Assembly (NCBI RefSeq): GCF_005047635.1
Contig: NZ_SUKC01000003.1
Location: 62,001-126,000, forward strand
DNA from: Arthrobacter sp. CAU 1506
Lineage (GTDB): Bacteria; Actinomycetota; Actinomycetes; Actinomycetales; Micrococcaceae
Length of the DNA: 64,000 bases
Direction of reading: 5' to 3'
This document shows positions 53,401 through 62,809 of the stretch, in pieces. Under the pieces are notes generated by a model, which saw only the letters and a program-made list of their open reading frames with translations, ran no database searches and had not been told where the DNA came from. Position 1 is the first letter of the stretch. Every line of letters begins with the position of its first letter. Made by a program: the position numbers and the translations under genes.

Positions 53401-53853
53401 GCACCGCGCTCCGCTATTGCTTGGATGCCGCAGGAAGCGCACCTGTTCAACTCCACGGTCCGGGCCAACCTGCTGCTGGCCCGACCGCCGGAAGAGGCGC
53501 CCACCGAGGAGCAGCTGCGCTCGGCGCTGGCCGCCGTGGGGCTTGGCGACTTCCTGGCCGGACTCCCGGATGGCCTGCAGACCCGGATCGGTCCGGGCGG
53601 GCACTTCCTGTCCGGTGGCCAGCGGCAGCGGTTGGCCGTGGCGCGGGCGCTGCTGGCCGACGCGGACGTGGTGCTGCTGGACGAACCCACCGCGCATTTG
53701 GACCGCGAGGCGGCGGACGCCCTGCTGCTGGATCTGCGGCGGGCGCTCGCGGGTAAGGCAGTGGTCATGGTGACCCATGACGAGCGCCAGGCGGCGTGGT
53801 GTGAGCACCGCTTGCAGATGTCTACCGGCAGGTACGCTGCTGCCTTAGGCTGA
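50455..53853 (+). CDS. cydDC: Fused CydD-CydC ABC exporter
   Basis: An 1132-residue fusion of the two half-transporters that export glutathione/cysteine-type thiols and are required for cytochrome bd assembly. The CydD half (about 1-560) has Walker A GPSGGGKST, signature LSPGELRRVAVARA and Walker B LLADEPTAH. The CydC half (about 590-1132) has GPSGSGKST, LSGGQRQRLAVARA and LLDEPTAHLD. Each half has about six transmembrane helices. An Ala/Pro/Thr-rich linker joins them. It overlaps the promoter of the next gene at its 3' end. In an actinobacterium lacking glutathione the natural thiol cargo is unclear. Confidence 0.95.
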   Translation: MKPMPPVGAAGKRALYLLGLAAAVKAAGLVLLASAVAAGVAGLAAGTFSWDGVLLPGVIGALLRAAAAWGQDVAAQRAAAGVKQDLRARLAERILEDGGAPAGGAGSTGDGALSVLATRGLDNLDDYYTKYLPALVTCAVVPLLVGLRILAADWVSALIVVLTLPLVPVFMILIGKHTEDRTEQAAAALDRLSDHLLELARGLPVLVGLGRAAAQTKALRDVARAYRERTMATLRVAFLSSLALELIATISVAVVAVFVGIRLVYGGMELEAGLLALILAPDCFQPLRDLGSAHHASEDGMESLKRSKAVLDAPAGRALVPDAPVSADPVPASGGAPEVRVSGLSATYPGRGQVLAGLDFTAPAGRITALSGPSGGGKSTVLEVLAGLRRDGAGIRLTGEVAGIHRGRIAWIPQHPVPSEATVADEVALYAGLAGAAGQAAARVALSTVNAAGLADADTGDLSPGELRRVAVARALARIEHVPGVDVLLADEPTAHVDDQSARAIEAALAGLRGRVTTVLVAHDPDTAALADHVVPVAPSGGGAAPALSSGRVASTAGPDPEHTEATAERQHTNTPDAGLASAGIPTAGPGLWRQAALLRPWSPSFLAALCFGLGAALFAVSLAGLSGWLIVYASEQPPILHLMTSIVGVRFFGIGRSVLRYQERLKLHDAVFDSTDRLRLRLWNGLLQRPAAWRRLARGGGALERLVGDVDELRDIAPRAAFAPLVGLLVAVASCVATALLMPAALGWQLLLSAVCVLLAPAVTRWADRHAQATNVQLKGTSLNAVTRLLAAASDLAANTAARPLLQRARRLDRQSTAAVQRSAWAQGLGHGLTALACSLAAVVMIGAADGTAPGVAAVVVLMQLALVEPFMAVNTAVQQWGAWRAAGARVAPDLGSTALPADEAVAARAAVDELELRDASYRYPGAAQDAFAGVDLRVQRGQWLAVTGPSGSGKSTLLGVLLGFLPLASGQYLVNGAASVAPRSAIAWMPQEAHLFNSTVRANLLLARPPEEAPTEEQLRSALAAVGLGDFLAGLPDGLQTRIGPGGHFLSGGQRQRLAVARALLADADVVLLDEPTAHLDREAADALLLDLRRALAGKAVVMVTHDERQAAWCEHRLQMSTGRYAAALG

Positions 53854-53857
53854 GGCA
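53846..53857 (+). promoter_or_regulatory. Leaderless promoter of the GNAT gene, inside cydDC
   Basis: TAGGCT (53846-53851) within the last codons of cydDC, 6 nt, then ATG 53858. Confidence 0.6.
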
Positions 53858-54841
53858 ATGACGATTCCCGATCTCCCGGTCGATCCCAGCGGCAGCCTGC
53901 AGTGGCGGGCCATGACGGGGGCAGACATCGATGGCTGGCACCGGTTGATTCAACGGATGGCCGCGGTGGACAAACCGGTCTGGACCGAGACGACGGCGGA
54001 CTTGGCCGAGGCTTTCGACGACCCCGCCAACGACCCGGCGGAGTCCACCGCAGTCGGGCTGGATGCCGACGGGACCGTGCGTGCCGTGGGTCGGGTCTAC
54101 GCCAACGCCGGCTCACCGGTGGCCCACACCTGGGGCGGGGTGGATCCGGACTGGCGCCGCCGCGGTATCGGGAGGGCACTTTATGGATGGCAGGCCGACT
54201 GCCAGCGCCGCCGGTTCAAGGCTGCCGGCATGGACGGCGGCGTCCTGCGGACCAGCACGGAGGAACAAGATCCGGCGCACAACGCTTTGATGGCGGCGGT
54301 GGGCGCCACGGTGGTGCGTTACTTCACCGAAATGACCCGGCCGCTGGAAGAGATCCCGGACGCACCGCTGCCGCGGGGCTTCGCCTTTGTGGACCTGGAC
54401 CCGGGGGACAGCGACGCCGTGCGGCTGGCCCACAACGAGGCGTTCGCGGACCACTGGGGCAGCGAGCCGAGGGACGAGCGACGGTGGAAGACCCTGGTGC
54501 AGCACCCGGAGACCAAGCCGGAATGGAGTATGTCGGTAGTGGAGGCCGCGTCCGGCGAGACGGTGGCGTACCAGGTGGCCAGCTTTGACCCCGCTTTCGT
54601 GCTGCAGTCGGGCTACGACGAAGGGTTCACCAATCTGCTGGGCGTCCGCCGGCCCTGGCGCGGCCGCGGGCTCGCCCAGTCGCTGCTGGCCGAAGCGATG
54701 CGCCGGTTCAAGACCGGCGGGATGGCCCATGCCGGGCTGGGCGTGGACACCGAGAATCCCAGCGGCGCGCTGGCGTTGTACACGCGGATGGGCTACCTGC
54801 CGACCAAACGCTACCTGGACTACGAACTGCCCTTGACGTGA
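53858..54841 (+). CDS. Tandem GNAT acetyltransferase
   Basis: A 327-residue protein with two GNAT folds. The N-terminal half has GGVDPDWRRRGIGRALYGWQ and the C-terminal half has LGVRRPWRGRGLAQSLLAEAMRRF with LGVDTENPSGALALYTRMGY. This duplicated layout resembles mycothiol synthase (MshD) and related enzymes. Identity as MshD is possible but the length and motifs do not prove it; a general acetyltransferase is the safer call. It follows cydDC by 4 bp but has its own -10. Confidence 0.82.
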   Translation: MTIPDLPVDPSGSLQWRAMTGADIDGWHRLIQRMAAVDKPVWTETTADLAEAFDDPANDPAESTAVGLDADGTVRAVGRVYANAGSPVAHTWGGVDPDWRRRGIGRALYGWQADCQRRRFKAAGMDGGVLRTSTEEQDPAHNALMAAVGATVVRYFTEMTRPLEEIPDAPLPRGFAFVDLDPGDSDAVRLAHNEAFADHWGSEPRDERRWKTLVQHPETKPEWSMSVVEAASGETVAYQVASFDPAFVLQSGYDEGFTNLLGVRRPWRGRGLAQSLLAEAMRRFKTGGMAHAGLGVDTENPSGALALYTRMGYLPTKRYLDYELPLT

Positions 54842-54843
54842 CT

Positions 54844-55008
54844 TGGCCTGGCCTGGCTTGGCCTGGCTCGGGCGCCACCGTCGTTGGTGGCGGGCAGTCC
54901 GTGGGGTAGCTGAGCGCCGCTGTCGTTAGTAGCGGGCGGATCCGCAAGGTAATTTGGCACCGCCGTCGCTACTGGGGGATCCGCAACGTAGCTAGGCGCC
55001 GACGTCGT
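54844..55008. repeat. Degenerate tandem repeats between GNAT and DinB genes
   Basis: A 5-bp array of TGGCC/TGGCT (about 54845-54869) is followed by an imperfect unit of 39-43 bp. The copies start at 54872, 54914 and 54957, and a truncated one starts at 54996. Each starts GCGCCRCCGTCGT or similar, passes through GCGGGCGGATCCGCAAGGTA-like sequence and ends TAGCTRG. The truncated copy supplies the last codons and stop of the DinB gene. Confidence 0.75.
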
Positions 55009-55510
55009 GCAGGTGGTGCGTGACATCGTGCAGGAAATAGCTGCCCAGCGTGGTGACCGTGAAGGCCGAGCCGTTGCTGCGCAGGCCGGTTCGGTCCCAC
55101 TCGGCCGGAGTCACCGCATTGAAACCGGCGGCCACATCGGCTGCGGCCGCGGCCAGCTCTTCGGCCACGGCGCGCGGATCCAAACTGGCGTACTGTCCCT
55201 CGACCGCTGCGGCGTCTTGGTCCCAGTTTGGGAAGCCCGGATTGTCGTGGTCGAGCATCAGCTGCAATCGGGTTTCGAAGACACGGCAGACGTCGCGCAC
55301 GTGGGCGGCATACTCCAGGACTGACCAGGTGCTGCTGTCCGGACGGATGCTGACGCCGGGTTCCGCGAGGGCGGCCTGCCAGCGCGGCACGGTCGCCAGC
55401 ACCGCAGGGCCGATCCGGTCCGGCGTGATGCCGGCCGGATCGAAGCCGCATTCAGGGCAGGGCCGTTCGGTGACCCAGGTCCAGTCTTTGGTATCGGGAG
55501 TGATCGGCAT
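54992..55510 (-). CDS. DinB-superfamily protein
   Basis: A 172-residue four-helix-bundle protein of the DinB_2 / maleylpyruvate isomerase-like type, often using mycothiol or a metal. The putative metal His residues are in VLEYAAHVRDV and HDVTHHLHDV. An unusual N-terminal CPECG pair is kept in this subgroup. The C-terminal DVGA codons and stop fall inside a tandem repeat unit, so the end may have been remodelled. It has a leaderless promoter that overlaps the parC stop codon. Substrate unknown. Confidence 0.85.
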   Translation of the reverse strand: MPITPDTKDWTWVTERPCPECGFDPAGITPDRIGPAVLATVPRWQAALAEPGVSIRPDSSTWSVLEYAAHVRDVCRVFETRLQLMLDHDNPGFPNWDQDAAAVEGQYASLDPRAVAEELAAAAADVAAGFNAVTPAEWDRTGLRSNGSAFTVTTLGSYFLHDVTHHLHDVGA

Positions 55511-55519
55511 GCTGCCAGC

Positions 55520-55522
<3 letters not shown>
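55511..55522 (-). promoter_or_regulatory. Leaderless promoter of the DinB gene on the parC stop
   Basis: Minus-strand TAGGCT (55522-55517), 6 nt, then ATG 55510. The TAG of the hexamer is the parC stop codon. Confidence 0.6.
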
Positions 55523-58039
<2,517 letters not shown>

Positions 58040-58074
58040 GGGTAGTGCTTCGGTCCTTAGTTAAAAGATGCGGA

Positions 58075-58086
58075 TACAGTGAGTTT
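58075..58086 (+). promoter_or_regulatory. Leaderless promoter of the GNAT/acyl-CoA synthetase gene
   Basis: TACAGT (58075-58080), 6 nt, then ATG 58087. It is divergent from parC, whose start is 48 bp away. Confidence 0.55.
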
Positions 58087-60831
58087 ATGGCGCAAGAGGC
58101 GGATTCCCCGGATTATCCGGATTATTGGGAAGCTGATGTCGTGCTGCGCGACGGCGGGACGGCGCACCTGCGCCCGATAGTCCCTGCCGACGCCGAGGCG
58201 CTTCAAGCCTTCCATGTGGGCCAGTCGGAAAGCTCCATCTACCTGCGCTTTTTCACCTTCAAGGCCAAGCTCAGTGCACGCGAACTGGCCCGTTTCACCA
58301 ACGTTGACTATGTAAACCGCGTGGCCTTCGTGATCACCATCGGCGACGAGATCATCGGCATCGGCCGCTACGACCGGCTGGACAATCCCGCCGAGGCCGA
58401 AGTGGCCTTCAACATTTCGGACGTCCACCAGGGCCGCGGACTGGGCTCCATCCTGCTGGAGCATCTGGCGGCGGCTGCCCGGGAAAACAGCATCAGCAAA
58501 TTTTCCGCCGAGGTGCTGCCGGAGAACCGCAAGATGATCACGGTGTTCAACGACGCCGGCTATGAGGTGCGGCGCCATTTCGACGACGGTGTGGTCGCCT
58601 TGGAGTTCGATCTCGATCCCACCGAACGGTCCCGTGCGGTCATGGCCTCCCGCGAACACCGTGCCGAGGCCAAGAGCGTTGCCGCCTTGCTGGCGCCGCG
58701 TTCCGTGGCGGTGATCGGCGCCAGCCGGGACTGGGGCAGCGTCGGCTACTCGCTGCTGGAAAACATCATCGAGGGCGGATTCACCGGCCCCGTCTATGCC
58801 ATCAACCCGCAGGCTTTTGAACTCAATGGCATGATCTCCTACGGTGCCATCGCCGAGGTCCCGGAGCCGGTGGAACTGGCTGTGGTAGCCGTGCCGTATG
58901 ACGAGGTATCCAAGGTGGCGCGCGAATGTGCCGCTGCCGGGGTCAAGGGAATCCTGGTGGCCAGCGACGGCTTCTCGCAGGCCGGTGCCGAAGGGCTGCA
59001 GCGGCAGCGCGAGCTGGTCCGCAAAGCCCGAGCCCACGGGATGCGCGTGATCGGCCCGGGTTCGCTGGGACTGCTGAACACCAATCCGGCGGTGTCGCTG
59101 AATGCGTCCATGGCCCCTGCCATGCCGCCGCGCGGACCGCTGGGGCTGTTCAGCCAGTCGGCAGCGATCGGCGTGCTGCTCTACACCGCGGCCAGCCGGC
59201 GCGGGCTCGGCCTGTCCTCCATGGTGTCCGGCGGCAACCGGGCCGACGTCTCCGGCAATGACGTGATGCAGTACTGGGAAGATGACGCGGCCACCAATGC
59301 GGTGGGGCTGTACCTGGAGTCCATCGGCAACCCGCGTAAGTTCTCCCGGATCGCCCGCCGGCTCTCGCTCAGCAAACCCGTGATCGTGGCCAAGTCCGAC
59401 GTGATGGGACTGCAGCTGCCGCCGGGCCACGCGGTGCGGACCACCCAGGCGCCGATGGGCGCGCTGGACGCGATGTTCCGCCAATCCGGCGTGATCCGCG
59501 TGGAGACCAACGAAGAGCTGATGGACGTGGCGCAGATCCTGGTCAGCCAGCCGCTCCCGGCCGGAGCGAATCTGGCCGTTTTCAGCAACTCCTTGGCCCT
59601 GGGCAACGTGGTGGCCGATGCAGCCAAGGCCCACCAGCTGGACGTGGTCCGGTTGGAAACCGGGATGGACTTGAACACCGGCCAGTCCAAGGCGCTGCCG
59701 GTGCTTCGCCAGCGCGTGCGGCAGGCGCTGTCGGCACCTGAGGTGCACGCCGCCGTCGTCACCCTTCTGCCGGCGACGGGAATCCCGACCTCAGTGCTGG
59801 CCGAAGTGCTCCGCGAGTGCGCCGAAGAGGCGGGCAAACCACTGGTGGCCTCCTTTACCGGTGTGCTCGATCTGGCCGAACGGACCGACGGTTTGCTGGC
59901 TGCCGGCGATCAACCCGTGGCCGATTCAACACCCGCAGCCGATCCGGAATCCGCGGCGGGCGGACTGCAGCGGGCGCTGCCGTGTTTCGCCAGCCCGGGA
60001 AGCGCTGTGAACGCGCTGGCAGCCGTGGTCCGCTATGCCGAATGGAAGGCCCGCGACAAAGGCGAATACACCGAACCGACCGGCTGCGACCCTGCCGCGT
60101 CCCAACAGCAGATCGACGCCCTGCTGGCCGGGGTGACCGGTACCGACCTGCTCTCACCCACCCGCGCGCAGGCCGCCGGGCTGCTGGGCTGCTACGGCAT
60201 CACCGTGCATGAGTCCGCCGCATTCACCAGCGATGACGAGGCGGTGGCGGCGGCCGAGCGGCTTGGCTGGCCCGTGGCCCTGAAGACCACCGATGCCCGG
60301 CTGCGGCAGCGGCTTGACCTGGGCGGCGTCCGCTTGAACATCACCGACGCCGCCACGCTCCGGGCCAACATTGCGCACATGCGGGCCAGCCTGGCCCAGT
60401 TCGGCGACATCCCGCTGGAGGTCCAGTCCATGGTGCCGGCGGGGCAGGCCTGCACCATCCGGGCCATCGAAGATCCGCTGCTCGGCCCAGTGGTGTCCTT
60501 CGGACTGGCTGGCGACGCCGTGAACCTGTTGGGAGACTGGTCGCACCGGATCCCGCCCTTGACCACCGTGGACGTGGCGGATTTGGTCCGCGGGCCGCGC
60601 GCCGCCAGCAAGCTCTTCGGGTATCAGGGCCTGCCTGCCGTGGACGTTCCGGCGCTGGAGGACCTGATTGCCCGGGTCGCGCAACTGAAGGATGAGCACC
60701 CCGAGGTGGCGCTGCTGGAGCTCAATCCGGTCCAGCTCTCCGACCACGGCCTCGCCGTGCTGAACGCCGAAATCAGGCTCGGCAACCACGCGCACCGCAC
60801 GGACAGCGCGCGGCGCGCCATGCGTGACTGA
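58087..60831 (+). CDS. GNAT-NDP-forming acyl-CoA synthetase fusion (Pat-type protein acetyltransferase)
   Basis: A 914-residue protein. An N-terminal GNAT domain (about residues 20-170, VHQGRGLGSILLEHLAAAAREN) is followed by a CoA-binding Rossmann domain (PRSVAVIGASRDWGSVGYSLL), succinyl-CoA ligase-like domains (GPGSLGLLNT, MVSGGNRADVSGNDVMQYW) and an ATP-grasp domain (about 690-914). The family catalytic His region lacks a typical GHAG block, as expected for protein acetyltransferases of the PatZ/Pka kind. These acetylate acetyl-CoA synthetase and other proteins. The GNAT-first order is the actinobacterial variant. ATG 58087 is chosen over 58045. Confidence 0.87.
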   Translation: MAQEADSPDYPDYWEADVVLRDGGTAHLRPIVPADAEALQAFHVGQSESSIYLRFFTFKAKLSARELARFTNVDYVNRVAFVITIGDEIIGIGRYDRLDNPAEAEVAFNISDVHQGRGLGSILLEHLAAAARENSISKFSAEVLPENRKMITVFNDAGYEVRRHFDDGVVALEFDLDPTERSRAVMASREHRAEAKSVAALLAPRSVAVIGASRDWGSVGYSLLENIIEGGFTGPVYAINPQAFELNGMISYGAIAEVPEPVELAVVAVPYDEVSKVARECAAAGVKGILVASDGFSQAGAEGLQRQRELVRKARAHGMRVIGPGSLGLLNTNPAVSLNASMAPAMPPRGPLGLFSQSAAIGVLLYTAASRRGLGLSSMVSGGNRADVSGNDVMQYWEDDAATNAVGLYLESIGNPRKFSRIARRLSLSKPVIVAKSDVMGLQLPPGHAVRTTQAPMGALDAMFRQSGVIRVETNEELMDVAQILVSQPLPAGANLAVFSNSLALGNVVADAAKAHQLDVVRLETGMDLNTGQSKALPVLRQRVRQALSAPEVHAAVVTLLPATGIPTSVLAEVLRECAEEAGKPLVASFTGVLDLAERTDGLLAAGDQPVADSTPAADPESAAGGLQRALPCFASPGSAVNALAAVVRYAEWKARDKGEYTEPTGCDPAASQQQIDALLAGVTGTDLLSPTRAQAAGLLGCYGITVHESAAFTSDDEAVAAAERLGWPVALKTTDARLRQRLDLGGVRLNITDAATLRANIAHMRASLAQFGDIPLEVQSMVPAGQACTIRAIEDPLLGPVVSFGLAGDAVNLLGDWSHRIPPLTTVDVADLVRGPRAASKLFGYQGLPAVDVPALEDLIARVAQLKDEHPEVALLELNPVQLSDHGLAVLNAEIRLGNHAHRTDSARRAMRD

Positions 60832-60867
60832 GCCCGCGTTGGCCATCTGGCCGCAGGGTAGGGGATT

Positions 60868-61539
60868 ATGGACTATATGAGCCACCTTTCGACGGCCGAA
60901 CGCCGCAGTCTCGACGACGCCCTCAACCGGGCAGGCTTCTACCCGCTGCTGGTTTCCGATGTGGTCCACGACGCCCTGGACCAGCGCGAGCCGCTGTCCC
61001 ATTTGGTCCACCTGGAGACACACTTCGACCGCAACGAGGTGCACCGCCACATCACCGTGCTGGTGCTCACCGAGGACATGCTGGTGATCACCCACGTGGA
61101 CGACCAGCAGCTGGACGACGAGGGCGAGCAGATGGTGGCGCAGATCTCCACCGAATCCGTGCCGGTCAGCCAGATTCGTTCGGTAGTGCTCAGCTACGTC
61201 TACGCCCAGCCGCAGAACTACACCTCCGCCGACCAGGCCCGCGAGTTGACCCTGGCCATCGCATGGTCCGGTGGCCAGCGCCTGGACATGGGCCCGGCCG
61301 GCTGCGGCGACCCGCAGTGCGATGCCGACCACGGCTATACCGGCAACATTGTCCAGGAGGACATCGTGCTGCGAGTCAGTGCGGAGGCCGACGGACTGCA
61401 AGCGGTGCAGAACGCCAAGGATTTCGCCCGGGCGCTGCGCAAGGTCAGCACCAGCCACCCCGAACCCGCCGCGCCGGGCCCGGTGCAGCCGCGGCCGCGG
61501 ATCGGCAACCGTCTGGTTCGCGGACACCACGGCCGCTGA
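60868..61539 (+). CDS. DUF5998-like conserved protein
   Basis: A 223-residue soluble protein conserved in actinobacteria upstream of an alkaline-phosphatase-like gene. Visible blocks are GFYPLLVSDVVHDALD, ETHFDRNEVHRHITVLVLT, MLVITHVDDQQLD, SYVYAQPQNYT and the cysteine-containing GPAGCGDPQCDADHGYTG. The two cysteines could bind a metal. No catalytic motif is recognised. It probably forms an operon with the next gene (17-bp gap). Confidence 0.78.
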   Translation: MDYMSHLSTAERRSLDDALNRAGFYPLLVSDVVHDALDQREPLSHLVHLETHFDRNEVHRHITVLVLTEDMLVITHVDDQQLDDEGEQMVAQISTESVPVSQIRSVVLSYVYAQPQNYTSADQARELTLAIAWSGGQRLDMGPAGCGDPQCDADHGYTGNIVQEDIVLRVSAEADGLQAVQNAKDFARALRKVSTSHPEPAAPGPVQPRPRIGNRLVRGHHGR

Positions 61540-61556
61540 TCCGCGGGACTGACTGA

Positions 61557-62723
61557 GTGACGCTGACACACGAACCGCTTCCGGCCGCCCCGGGCTACGG
61601 CCGCAACTCCCTGGCCGAGGTCATGACCAGTGCCGCCGCAGCCCTGGGCGCCGATGGCTTCAACAATGTCCTGCAACTGCCGCAGGCCAGGCGTGTCTGC
61701 GTAGTCATGGTGGACGGGCTGGGCAAGGCGCTGCTGAAGCAGCGCGGCGGACACGCACCGTTCCTGCGCCAGGCCATGGAGAACTCGCGCACCCTGGGCA
61801 GCGCTTTTCCCTCCACGACGGCGGCGTCCCTCGCCAGCTTGGGGACCGGACTGGCGCCGGGCCTGCACGGCATGGTCGGCTACGACGTCCTGGACCCGGC
61901 CCAGGACAAGGTGGTCAACCAGCTTGGCGGCTGGGACGCCAAGGTTGATCCGCAGGTTTGGCAGCCGCATCCAACCGTGTTCGAACAAGTGGCGGAACAC
62001 CTGCCGGTCACCACTGTCAGTCTGCCCCGCTTCGCCGACTCCGGGATGACTCGGGCGGCGCTGCGCGGGAGCTCCTTCCGGCCGGGGGCAAGCAGTCATG
62101 CCCGCACCCTTGCGGCGGCCGAAGCCCTGGCGGCCAGCGACCGCGCCCTGGTCTACCTGTACTTCAACGAACTGGACAAAGCCGGCCACCGGTTTGGCGC
62201 CGCCTCGGCCCAGTGGGGCAGCGAACTGGAAGAACTCGATGCGGACATGCGCCGCCTTACCCGTCAGCTGCCGGCAGATACGCTGCTGCTGCTGACCGCC
62301 GACCACGGCATGTTGGATGTGGCCGAAGAATTCCGTTTCGATTACTCGGCCGATCCGGCGCTGGTGGCCGGCGTCCGGCACACCGCGGGCGAGCCCCGGT
62401 TGGTCCACCTCTACTTTGAGCCGGATGCCACTGCCGCGCACCGCGAACAGACGGCTGCAGCCTGGCGCGCCGCCTACGGAAACCAGGCCTGGATCTTCAC
62501 CCGCGAGGACGCCATCAGCCACGGTTTCTTCGGCCACGTGGATCCCAGGGTGCTGCCGCGCATCGGCGACTTGATGGTGGCCGCGCGCGAACCTGTGGCT
62601 TTCTATGACATGCGCCGGGTCCCGGAAACCGCGATGTCGGTGGTCGGCCAGCACGGCTCGCTCACCAAGGCCGAGCGGGAAGTTCCCCTGCTGACGCTGG
62701 CCGCCCCGGGCAAACGCCGCTAG
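61557..62723 (+). CDS. Alkaline phosphatase superfamily phosphodiesterase
   Basis: A 388-residue nucleotide pyrophosphatase/phosphodiesterase-like enzyme. The metal site VVMVDGLGKALL, the nucleophile threonine in FPSTTAASLASLGTG, YLYFNELDKAGHRFG and TADHGMLDV supply the two-metal ligands. There is no signal peptide, so it should act in the cytoplasm. The GTG start is close to the DUF5998 stop. The substrate is unknown; family members hydrolyse nucleotide or phospho-diesters. Confidence 0.88.
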   Translation: MTLTHEPLPAAPGYGRNSLAEVMTSAAAALGADGFNNVLQLPQARRVCVVMVDGLGKALLKQRGGHAPFLRQAMENSRTLGSAFPSTTAASLASLGTGLAPGLHGMVGYDVLDPAQDKVVNQLGGWDAKVDPQVWQPHPTVFEQVAEHLPVTTVSLPRFADSGMTRAALRGSSFRPGASSHARTLAAAEALAASDRALVYLYFNELDKAGHRFGAASAQWGSELEELDADMRRLTRQLPADTLLLLTADHGMLDVAEEFRFDYSADPALVAGVRHTAGEPRLVHLYFEPDATAAHREQTAAAWRAAYGNQAWIFTREDAISHGFFGHVDPRVLPRIGDLMVAAREPVAFYDMRRVPETAMSVVGQHGSLTKAEREVPLLTLAAPGKRR

Positions 62724-62782
62724 AAATCCGCTGTTTGGGACGCGCTTTCCCGGAAGCACGGTCCCGGAGATGTGCGCCCACT

Positions 62783-62807
62783 GCTGCGGCCGATCGCGGC
62801 CGGCAGC
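62783..62807. terminator. Possible terminator before sepH
   Basis: GCTGC-GGCCG pairs with CGGCC-(G)-GCAGC around ATCG, a 10-bp stem with one bulge, between convergent genes. Confidence 0.4.
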
Positions 62808-62809
62808 CG

